A stretch of 64,000 bases of DNA from Carallia brachiata (Eukaryota; Streptophyta; Magnoliopsida; Malpighiales; Rhizophoraceae), in NCBI GenBank assembly GCA_021464245.1, contig JADCRB010000067.1:1767908-1831907 (forward strand), written 5' to 3'. This document shows, one piece after another, positions 23,829 through 32,531 of the stretch (its first letter is position 1; every line of letters begins with the position of its first letter). A model generated the notes under the pieces. It ran no database searches. It was not told the DNA's origin and saw only the letters and a program-made list of their open reading frames with translations. The position numbers were made by a program, and so were the translations under genes.

Positions 23829-24476
23829 TTGAAGCTCAAAAGCCAGAATAAAATCATTCTGGACCAGGAAGGCGCAACGTCGGCAAACCAGACCACCATC
23901 ACTTCAAAACCATCAGAAGAGGTAACACACCGTAAGGAGGAGCCACTCGACAACAAAAAGTCGACAACGGAGAAGGTATATGAAGCTCTCCAAACCTTGC
24001 TCGCTAACCCTCAGCTGTTTATAGCTTTGCAATCAACAGAAGTATGGCAGAACCAAGTCAGCAGCACTCTCCACACCTCAACTGAACCTCTGCTGTCAAA
24101 TAATTCAAATTCGGTGGAGCATCAGACGGCCCAAAATCATGTCGGATGTTACTCTGCTATCTCATTTTCAGATGAGGATCTCCTGCTGGGGTCCAAACCC
24201 CACAATCGGCCGCTTTATGTATCAGGCTATGTGAGAGAACAGAAGGTCCGACGTATTCTGATCGACGATGGTTCAGCAGTCAATATTATCCCAAAATCCA
24301 CCATAAAGGAGCTCAGTATTGGCATTGATGAGTTATTAGACAGCCGTTTGATGATTAATGGCTTTAATCAAGGAGGACAGAAAGCAATTGGGATGATTCG
24401 CTCGGAGCTAACTATCGGTAATCTCACTTCTAGCACTCTATTTCATGTGATCAATCAATGCATGTACCACATATAA
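23829..24476 (+). pseudogene. Retropepsin-like protease region
   Basis: Continues the gag frame. It contains KVRRILIDDGSAVNIIPKST (aspartic protease core with D-D-G in place of the usual D-S/T-G; the flanking hydrophobic pattern is conserved) and SSTLFHVI. A 4-base insertion at about 24455 (extra 'aatc' against the relative) shifts the frame and ends it at TAA 24474-24476. The LLGRPW segment that should follow continues in another frame from 24478. Confidence 0.8.
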
Positions 24477-24477
24477 G

Positions 24478-25203
24478 ATGTTGCTAGGACGACCGTGGAT
24501 TCATGGAAATGGAGTTGTGCTCTCAAGCCTGCATCAGTGCTTCAAGTACTATAATGGTGGCGTTCAAAAGGTCAATGTTGACTTAAAGCCGTTTGATGAT
24601 GCTGAATCACATTTGGCGGATGCAGTCTTCTACACCGACACAGACAATCCGGAGATCATTCCATCAAAAGCTACTTGGACTGGGGGCATCCACAAAAAGG
24701 GAAAAGCTGTCGAAGAACCTGCCAATGCCCAACCCCAGGCTCCAACAAATGAAAAGCTGCCACAGCCTGCTGAACTTCGTCCGAAGGATGTTGCATCTTC
24801 AAGCTCCACTCCAGTCCTACGCTATGTGCCGAAGTCACGACGCTCAGAAGGTCAACCCCCTTTCTCTTATTGTATTGATCTAAACAGGAGCAAACATAGC
24901 CAACCCAAAACAAAGGAGCTGCACAACCTGAAGGAGACTTACACTCTGCCGATACCAAAGATTGAGCCGGTTTTGTCTCAAAACCATTAAAAGGCTTCGT
25001 CAAACCACACAGGGGGCAGTCGAAGGCGGCTCACTTCCAGAAAGAAGAACACATGAAGGATTTGATCCTAATGCATACAAGCTTTTGGCAAAGGGGCTAT
25101 GACTTCTCAAACCCGAGCACAATGGGTACGCTGCCGTCCACACATGGCGCCGCTTCTCAAACATCACAGTCCCGACCTGGCTTAGGCTATCAGGAGAAGT
25201 CAC
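24478..25203 (+). pseudogene. Protease-RT linker region
   Basis: The frame at 24478-24990 starts MLLGRPWIHGNGVV and continues through a low-complexity Pro/Gln/Ser-rich linker to TAA. The next segment (KDLILMHTSFWQ...GYDFSNPSTMGTL) lies in other frames. It corresponds to 7690-8370 of the minus-strand relative. No enzymatic domain is visible. Confidence 0.65.
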
Positions 25204-26181
25204 CTGTGCGGATCACGCTAAAGAGCCGAAGCCGAGCAGCTGATGCACGTGCCATCACCACCACCACCAAACAAGACAGGCTTATCCAGTCAAACAAAGA
25301 AGGTGAAGTCAGAGGTTCACATTTCATGTCACAATTAGCGAGGACTGATTCGACTCATCAGACGGTGAAGTGAAGGAGGCTCCCCCGGAACTTGAAGATG
25401 GTGGCCAAGCAACTGTTGATGAACTCAAGGAGGTCAATCTTGGCTCTCCGAAAGATCCTCGACCTACATTTGTAAGTGCTTTACTTACTGCAGAAGAAGA
25501 GCAAGAATATGTTCGGGTATTAAGTCAATACAGGGAGGTGTTCGCATGGAGTTACAAAAAAATGCCTGGACTTGACCCAAAAATCGCGGTGCATCGTCTA
25601 GCAGTAAAGAAGGGTGTTCGTTCTGTCAAGCAACCACAACGACGGTTCCGCCCGGAACTCATTCCACAAATCGAGGAGGAGGTTAACAAGCTGTGCGGAT
25701 CACGCTAAAGAGCCGAAGCCGAGCAGCTGATGCACGTGTCATCACCACCACCACCAAACAAGACAGGTTTTTTCAGTCAAACAAAGAAGATGAAGTCAGG
25801 GGCTCTACATTCCATGTCAGAATTAGCGAGGAGACTGATTTCGACTCATCAGACGGCGAAGTAAAGGAGGCCCCTCCGGAACTTGAAGATGGTGGCCAGG
25901 CAACTGTGGATGAACTCAAGGAGGTCAATCTTGGCTCTCCGAAAGATCCTCGACCTACATTTGTAAGTGCTTTACTTACTGCAGAAGAAGAGCAAGAATC
26001 TGTTCGGGTATTAAGTCAATACAGGGACGTGTTCGCATGGAGTTACAAAGAAATGCCTGGACTTGACCCAAAAATCGCGGTGCATCATCTAGCAGTAAAG
26101 AAGGGTGTTCGTTCTGTCAAGCAACCACAACGACGGTTCCGCCCGGAACTCATTCCACAAATCGAGGAGGAGGTTAACAAG
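25204..26181 (+). repeat. 487-bp internal tandem duplication of the RT N-terminal region
   Basis: Unit 1 is 25204-25690 and unit 2 begins at 25691; 'ctgtgcggatcacgctaaag' occurs at both starts. Unit 1 ends mid-codon in 'gttaacaag' and unit 2 reads through 'gttaacaagctgatcaatgc' into RT. The junction shares only 'ctg'. Because 487 is not a multiple of 3, the duplication breaks the pol frame. The units differ at scattered positions. Confidence 0.9.
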
Positions 26182-27654
26182 CTGATCAATGCTGGCTTCA
26201 TCCGAGAGGTCACCTACCCAACGTGGATTGCCAACATAGTCCCGGTAAGAAAGAAGAATGGACAGTTGAGGGTATGTGTTGATTTTCGAGATCTTAACAA
26301 GGTCTGCCCGAAAGATGACTTTTCGTTGCCCATAACGAAGATCACAGTCGATGCAACAACGGGTCACGAAGCATTGTCCTTCATGGATGGTTCTTCAGGC
26401 TATAACCAAATTAGAATGGCACCAGAAGACGAGGAGTTGACAGCATTCCGCACCCCAAAAGGTATATACTGCTACAAAGTTATGCCGTTTGGATTAAAAA
26501 ATGCTGGCGCCACTTATCAACGTGCTATACAAAAAATTTTTGATGACATGCTGCACAAGATTGTAGAATGTTATGTTGATGACTTAGTTGTAAAGACTAA
26601 GAAGCGCAAAGACCACCTCGAGGATCTCAAGACGGTGTTTGAAAGACTTCGGAGGCATCAGCTTAAAATTAACCCTCTCAAGTGCGCATTCGGTGTCACA
26701 TCAGGAAAGTTTCTTGGGTTCGTGGTGCGCCATCGTGGAATCGAAGTTGATCAGTCAAAGGTTGAGGCAATTCAAAAGATGCCTGAACCTAAAAACCTGC
26801 ACGAGCTGCGAAATTTACAAGGAAAGCTGGCCTACATTCGCCGTTTCATCTCCAATTTAGCTAGGAGATGTCAACCTTTCCATCGGTTGATGAAGAAGGA
26901 TGTCAACTTCGAGTGGGACGAAGCTTGCAGCAAAGCCTTTGAGAGCATAAAGAAGTACCTTTCCAATCCACCGATCCTAGGTGTTCCAATTCAAGGAAAG
27001 TCGTTGATTCTCTACATTGCAGCGCAGGAAAGATCTTTGGAAGCCTTGCTTGCACAGGAAAACGAGCAGGGAAAGGAAGTTGCCCTGTATTACTTGAGCA
27101 AAACACTAAACGGTCCGGAACTGAGTTATTCGCCCATTGAAAAGACATGTCTAGCACTGTTCTTTGTCATTGACAAGCTGAGGCACTACATGCAAGCTCA
27201 CACGGTACATCTCATTGCCAGAGCTGATCCTGTCAAATATATCTTATCTAGACCAATCTTGTCAGGACGACTTGCCAAGTGGGCAGTAATCCTACAAAGC
27301 TACGACATTGTCTACGTGCCTCAAAAAGCAGTCAAAGGACAAGCTCTAGCAGACTTCCTTGCAGATCACCCTGTTCCGTCAGATTGGGAGTTCACAGATG
27401 ATCTTCCAGATGAAGAGGTCTTTTACATTGAGACACTACCACCATGGACAATGTTCTTTGATAGTGCAGCAAGGCGTGATGGTGCTGGTGCCGGCATAGT
27501 GTTTGTCACTCCTCAACGACAAATACTACCATATGCTATCATTCTCGGTGAGTTATGTTCAAATAATGTTGCTGAATACCAGGCTTTGATCATTGGTCTT
27601 CAAATGGCTGTCGATATGAAGATTCCAACTATAGAAGTCCATGGAGATTCCTAG
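25693..27654 (+). pseudogene. Reverse transcriptase, RNase H and second RNase H of the 12.1-kb element
   Basis: A 653-codon open frame. Order: acidic linker, RT with VRKKNGQLRVCVDFRDLNK, YCYKVMPFGLKNAGATYQ and the catalytic YVDD at 26572-26583; RT connection (KNLHELRNLQGKLAYIRRF); gypsy RNase H (LILYIAAQERSLEALLAQ, LSYSPIEKTCLALFF); then a second, archaeal-type RNase H (PWTMFFDSAARRDGAGAGIV, NNVAEYQALIIGL, EVHGDS). It stops at TAG 27652, where the duplicated copy (28672-29211) reads CAG. RT and first RNase H look intact, but the frame starts in a duplication junction and lacks fused gag-PR and integrase. Enzyme functions are from the families. Confidence 0.9.
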
Positions 27655-27734
27655 CTCGTCATCAACCAACTTATAGGGCTGTATGATGTGAAGAAAGAGG
27701 ACCTTGCGCCTTACTATCAACGTGCTCAACCAAC

Positions 27735-28570
27735 TTGGAGCATGTGCGTCGACGAGAAAACACTCAGGCAGACGCGTTGGCTAATTTGGCCACCTCTCTT
27801 GCAAAGTCAGAAATTCAGGCTACAGTTGTTGCCGTATGCCAGAAATGGATAGTGCCACAGAAGGATGATGAAGAAACTACAGCAGCCAACGCTGTATCTG
27901 TACGTCTCGCAGAGGACGAGGATTGGCGCCAACCAATCATTGACTACCTACAGCACGGGAAGCTGCCCGAAGATCGTCGTCATAAGACAGAAATTCAACG
28001 ACGAGCTCCCCGCTTCATATATCTCAAGGATGCTCTGTATCGAAGGTCTTTTGATGGAGTTTTACTTTGCTGCCTAGGCAATGAAGAGGCAAAACAAGCT
28101 CTCGCTGAAGCACATTCAGGTGTTTGTGGCGGACATCAATCGGGGCCTAAGTTGCACTTCCAACTCAGAAGGATGAGATACTACTGGCCAACCATGGTAC
28201 GTGATTCAATTGAGTTTGCTAAAACTTGTCAAGCTTGTCAATTTCATGCCAATTACATACATCAACCACCGGAGCCACTGCATCCAACTGTCTCATCCTG
28301 ACCCTTTGAAGCTTGGGGTCTCGACTTAGTGGGGCCCTTGCCAAAGTCATCCCTGGGTCACCTGTACATCCTCGCAGCAACCGACTACTTCTCAAAATGG
28401 GCTGAAGCCATTCCACTTAGAGAGGTAAAGAAGGAGCCTGCTGCCAATTTCATCCGGACTCAGCTGATCTATCGCTACGGAGTCCCTCGATTCATCATCA
28501 CTGATAATGGTAAGCAGTTCTACAACAGCTTGATCGACAAGCTCTGCGAGAAATTCAAGTTCAAGTAGTA
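27735..28570 (+). pseudogene. Integrase, first duplicated copy
   Basis: Contains the zinc-binding region (SGVCGGHQSGPKLHFQLRRM, FAKTCQACQFHANY), a TGA at 28299 in place of Trp, then the catalytic core start (GPLPKSSLGHLYILAATDYF) and TDNGKQF. It ends at TAG 28566-28568 just before the duplication junction, so the third catalytic residue (E) is cut off. Confidence 0.85.
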
Positions 28571-28671
28571 CAAGTCATCCATGTACAATGCCCAGCTAAT
28601 GGCTTGGGCGAAGCATTCAACAAGACCTTGCCAAGTGGGCAGTAATCCTACAAAGCTACGACATTGTCTAC

Positions 28672-29211
28672 GTGCCTCAAAAAGCAGTCAAAGGACAAGC
28701 TCTAGCAGACTTCCTTGCAGATCACCCTGTTCCGTCAGATTGGGAGTTCACAGATGATCTTCCAGATGAAGAGGTCTTTTACATTGAGACACTACCACCA
28801 TGGACAATGTTCTTTGATAGTGCAGCAAGGCGTGATGGTGCTGGTGCCGGCATAGTGTTTGTCACTCCTCAACGACAAATACTACCATATGCTATCATTC
28901 TCGGTGAGTTATGTTCAAATAATGTTGCTGAATACCAGGCTTTGATCATTGGTCTTCAAATGGCTGTCGATATGAAGATTCCAACTATAGAAGTCCATGG
29001 AGATTCCCAGCTCGTCATCAACCAACTTACAGGATTGTATGATGTGAAGAAAGAGGACCTTGCGCCTTACCATCAACGTGCTCGACAGCCAACTTGGAGC
29101 ATGTGCCTCGACGAGAAAACACTCAGGCAGACGCGTTGGCTAACCTGGCCACCTCTCTTGCAAAGTCAGAAATCCAGGCTACAGTTGTTGCCGTATGCCA
29201 GAAATGGATAG
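28672..29211 (+). pseudogene. Second RNase H, duplicated copy
   Basis: Repeats the archaeal-type RNase H with WTMFFDSAARRDGAGAG, NNVAEYQALIIG, HGDSQLVINQLTGLYDVKK. It is out of frame with the integrase that follows, because of the deletion shared with unit 1 after YHQRARQ. Confidence 0.85.
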
Positions 29212-30522
29212 TGCCACAGAAGGATGATGAAGAAACTACAGCAGCCAACGCTGTATCTGTACGTCTCGCGGAGGACGAGGATTGGCGCCAACCAATCATT
29301 GACTACCTACAGCACGGGAAGCTGCCCGAAGATCGTCGTCATAAGACAGAAATTCAACGACGAGCTCCCCGCTTCATATATCTCAAGGATGCTCTGTATC
29401 GAAGGTCTTTTGATGGAGTTTTACTTCGCTGCCTAGGCAATGAAGAGGCAAAACAAGCTCTCGCTGAAGCACATTCTGGTGTTTGTGGCGGACATCAATC
29501 GGGGCCTAAGTTGCACTTCCAACTCAGAAGGATGGGATACTACTGGCCAACCATGGTACGTGATTCAATTGAGTTTGCTAAAACTTGTCAAGCTTGTCAA
29601 TTTCATGCCAATTACATACATCAACCACCGGAGCCACTGCATCCAACTGTCTCATCCTGGCCCTTTGAAGCTTGGGGTCTCGACTTAGTGGGGCCCTTGC
29701 CAAAGTCATCCCTGGTCACCTGTACATCCTCGCAGCAACCGACTACTTCTTAAAATGGGCTGAAGCCATTCCACTTAGAGAGGTAAAGAAGGAGCATGGC
29801 CAATTTCATCTCGGACTCAGCTGATCTATCGCTATGGAGTCCCTCGATTCATCATCACTGATAATGGTAAGCAGTTCTACAACAGCTTGATCGACAAGCT
29901 CTGCGAGAAGTTCAAGTTCAAGCAGTACAAGTCATCCATGTACAATGCCCCAGCAAATGGCTTGGGAAGCATTCAACAAGACCTTATGCAACCTGTTGCG
30001 GAAGGTAGTCTCTAAATCCAAAAGAGATTGGCATGACAGAATTCCGGAGGCATTATGGGCGTATCGTACAACTTACCGGACTCCAACACAGGCGACGCCA
30101 TACTCACTTGTCTACGGTGTCGAAGCAATACTGCCGTTGGAAACACAGATTCCATCCCTGCGCATGGCTGTTCTGGAAGGACTCACACAGGAGGAGAATG
30201 CTCGCCTACGTCTGGATGAGTTAGAAGCTCTCGATGAAAGGAGGCTCGAAGCACAACAGCAACTTGAGTGCTACCAAGCCCGGCTCACCAACACGTTCAA
30301 CCGCAGGGTCCGCCCTCGATCTTTTCAAGTTGGAGACCTTGTTCTTGCAGTGCGACGGCCCATCAACATGAAGCATCGGCCTGGTGACAAGCTTACTTCC
30401 AAATGGGACGGGCCATACTTAGTGCAGGAGGCCTACACTCACAACGCTTACATGCTGTCAGACCAAGAAGGCGTCCGAATCGGCCCATCAATGGTAAATT
30501 TCTGAAACAGTATTATGTGTAA
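29094..30522 (+). pseudogene. Integrase, second copy with C-terminal domain
   Basis: The frame at 29094-29753 has the zinc-binding region and PFEAWGLDLVGPLP. A one-base loss at 'tccctggtcacc' (first copy 'tccctgggtcacc') breaks it at about 29715. The core resumes with the TDNGKQF segment (29859-29880), and the frame at 29945-30505 gives EAFNKTLCNLLRKVV (region of the catalytic E), WAYRTTYRTPTQATPYSLVY and the C-terminal GDLVLAVRRP and KWDGPYLV segments. The terminal residues lie in a shifted frame ending at TAA 30520-30522. Not functional as it stands. Confidence 0.85.
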
Positions 30523-30529
30523 ATATGTT

Positions 30530-30559
30530 TAAAAAAAAAAAAATCAAAAAAAAAAAAAT

Positions 30560-30602
<43 letters not shown>

Positions 30603-30870
30603 TTCGAAGTCCCGATCTGAAAGTCCAAGCGAAAATCCAAGCCCAAACACTTGAACCCAATTCAGAGTCCAACTCAAAAACCTGAAAACTAAGTCCAGAC
30701 CCAAAACCCAAACACTCGACCCAAATCCAAAAATCCAAGTCTAGAAGCCCAAACACTCAACCCAAATCCAATCCAAAGCCCAAAACCCAAAAATTCCAAG
30801 TTCCAGACACAGTCCAGAACCCAAGTTCAAAATCCAATCCAACTCCTGGCCCGCATGAGTATAAACTGTG
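30530..30870 (+). repeat. A-rich tract and degenerate C-rich spacer repeats
   Basis: A long poly(A) stretch (30530-30600) is followed by about 250 bp of degenerate repeats on the theme 'cccaaacactcgacccaaatccaaaaatccaagtc', almost free of G. No coding capacity. It separates integrase from the WUS-like region and may mark the left edge of captured DNA. Confidence 0.7.
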
Positions 30871-30883
30871 AACGGCCCAAAAA

Positions 30884-30891
30884 TATAAAAG
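30884..30891 (+). promoter_or_regulatory. TATA-like box upstream of the WUS-like ORF
   Basis: 'tataaaag' lies 96 bases upstream of the ATG at 30980. A start about 30 bases downstream would leave a leader of about 65 nt ('ctcagcatcagtctcaacc...'). This is the arrangement of a plant core promoter, but no expression evidence exists here. Confidence 0.5.
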
Positions 30892-30979
30892 CGACGGAGG
30901 GTTTGAGTCTGAAACTCAGCATCAGTCTCAACCGATCTTCACCACATACCAAGACCTTTGCTCCTCTGCCACAAGAAAG

Positions 30980-31590
30980 ATGGAACCAGTTGCAGAACCT
31001 CAAGACAAGGGAGAAGAAAGGTCACCCCGCACAAGGTGGCAACCGACCATGGCACAACTGCAAATTTTGGAGGAAGTCTTCCACAACAATGGAGGTATTA
31101 TGCCTAATGCATCTCAGATTTACCAACTTGTCTCACGATTGCGCCCACTCGGGGCAATCGAAGGAAAAAATGTGTTTTATTGGTTCCAGAATCGGAGAAG
31201 CAGGAAGAAACCAGCACTGAGAGCTGATTTTTCCAAAGAACAGTCTGCCGTTCCGATGGTAGATCCCACCGGTACAACTTCGCCCTCAAATGAAGCAGGT
31301 CCGAGTTCTTCCACTGCAATGGTCTCTCCACGGTATGTTCATCAAAGCCGTAGCCCATGGGAGCATGCATGCTGGTCCTGGTCTTACGGAGTCAGCCAAG
31401 GGTTCATCCCTCCTAGGTACTTAAGTCTAGGAGGAATTTTTTAGCAGAAAGGAGTCATTCCGGCGAAACTTTGCCTCTCTTTCCAGAATATTCCGGCATC
31501 AACCAGCCGGAAAGAGACAGCGACGTCAGCATCATCGGCCCACCAGACGAGGTCGAGCTTGACTTGGAGTTGCGCCTCGGGCCCCGCTAG
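30980..31590 (+). pseudogene. WUS-like: WUSCHEL-like (WOX) homeodomain sequence carried in the retrotransposon
   Basis: Frame 30980-31444 (154 codons) starts MEPVAEPQDKGEER and enters a WOX-type homeodomain at residues 19-83: RWQPTMAQLQILEEVF, the NN insertion seen in WUSCHEL, RLRPLGAIEGKN and NVFYWFQNRRSRKK (helix 3 with invariant W, F, N and R). It stops at TAG 31442. The overlapping frame one base back (open from 31417) encodes ETLPLFPEYSGI at 31465-31500, a WUS-box (TLPLFP at 31468-31485), then an acidic stretch and DLELRLG (31561-31581), an EAR-type LxLxL repression motif, three codons before TAG 31588. Homeodomain, WUS-box and C-terminal EAR is the diagnostic order of WUSCHEL/WOX5-type proteins, nuclear regulators of stem-cell identity. 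The homeobox is uninterrupted, and the spacing to the WUS-box is about 80 codons, shorter than in Arabidopsis WUS. As written, the frame break separates DNA-binding from repression motifs. Confidence 0.9.
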
Positions 31591-31604
31591 GACGGCCGAC
31601 AAGA

Positions 31605-31692
31605 TAAGGTGCAACGACTTTGGCAGCACACGGTAACGACTTCTGCAGCACACGGCAACGACTTCTGCAACACACGGTAACGACTTTCGTGA
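31605..31692 (+). repeat. About 22-bp tandem repeat, four units
   Basis: Units of 'aacgacttctgcagcacacggc' type follow one another: gcaacgactttggcagcacacggt, aacgacttctgcagcacacggc, aacgacttctgcaacacacggt, aacgactttcgtgacacg. They lie directly after the stop of the WUS-like reading frame. Confidence 0.8.
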
Positions 31693-32517
31693 CACGCGTC
31701 AGCCGCTGCCTCTTTTGTCTCTTATACAGGAAAAGGACGTGGAGGACCCTACTCGATTCTGCGTACCTTCTTTTTGACTTTTCAAAAAAAAAAAAAAACC
31801 TTTATCGTATGTATATATATCTTGCATTCCCGAGTTGTAATACTCACCCCTCAGCTCTTCTTTCTCAAAAGAAATGGCTAGTCTCTGCACTTGTCTCAGT
31901 CTCAGGAAGTTCTTTGATCAAGAAGTTGGAGGCGCACGAGCTAAGAAAAGAAGGAGTAGTCTTCTCGAGGGATCCCTAGAAACCCTCGAAACTCATCTCC
32001 AACGCCATCGGTGTCATGGAGTTCCAACTACTCTCCTTAGTTCACATCTATCGCAGCGAGCCGAGAAGTTCTGATCGTCCTCCTGGATCTACAAATGCAG
32101 CGACGTGCAGGGAAGTTCCAACTACTCTCCTTACGTCGAAGCAGATTCGGGAATCATCACCATAACCGTCTCTCTGTGCGCAGGTCTTAAAGTTCCAAGT
32201 GCTGGGCCTTCCTCTTGGGGAGGTTCAAGTTCTTTGCCTACCGGATCATCCTCACCAGAGCTTGGAACTTTAAGACATATAAAAAATCCTTTGCGGGCTA
32301 TGGAAGCTCGAACGCACCTGGAGCCAGAATGTCAATTTTATATTGGCTGGCTGCTAACTTTCTCAAGATCGTATCGGGTTCCTATTGCGATCCAACAACA
32401 GCAGGCATGGTCAAGATAGAAGACTCAACATTCAATGTTCATCAGACATCTCAAGTTTCAAACTGGACTTCAAGACTCGGTTCGGATCATTCGTAAAATT
32501 CTTCCTTACCGACCCTT
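31693..32517 (+). other. 3' non-coding tail of the 12.1-kb element
   Basis: ORFs here (31874, 32105, 32215) show no recognisable domain. Structures seen: a direct repeat 'agttccaactactctcctta' at about 32023 and 32114, and a perfect 14-bp inverted repeat 'cttaaagttccaag' / 'cttggaactttaag' (about 32186 and 32262). Probably untranslated sequence of the element or of the captured transcript. Confidence 0.5.
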
Positions 32518-32528
32518 GAAGTGGGGGC
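32518..32528 (+). promoter_or_regulatory. Polypurine tract
   Basis: 'gaagtgggggc' lies just before the 3' LTR (start 32532), the expected place of the plus-strand DNA primer of LTR retrotransposons. Confidence 0.75.
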
Positions 32529-32531
32529 ATT

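Larger units (their letters stand above)
27271..29985 (+). repeat. 1356-bp internal tandem duplication (RNase H end, second RNase H, integrase)
   Basis: 'cttgccaagtgggcagtaat' occurs at 27271 and 28627, so the period is 1356 bp. Unit 1 ends 'caacaagacctt|gcc' and unit 2 runs on 'caacaagacctt|atgc' at about 29985; the junction shares 'cctt'. Both units lack the same bases relative to the truncated element (after 'cgtgctcgac'), so that deletion came before the duplication. Each unit has its own stops: unit 1 has TAG at 27652 and TGA at 28299. Confidence 0.92.

Noticed and set aside
30513..30756. Phe-rich ORFs on the minus strand
   Set aside because: They arise from the poly(A) tract and C-rich spacer repeats of the retrotransposon.
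31418..31444. A 27-base GT...AG interval that could be an intron joining the WUS-like homeodomain to its WUS-box
   Set aside because: It is far shorter than known plant introns, so a one-base frame change at the T run is the simpler explanation.
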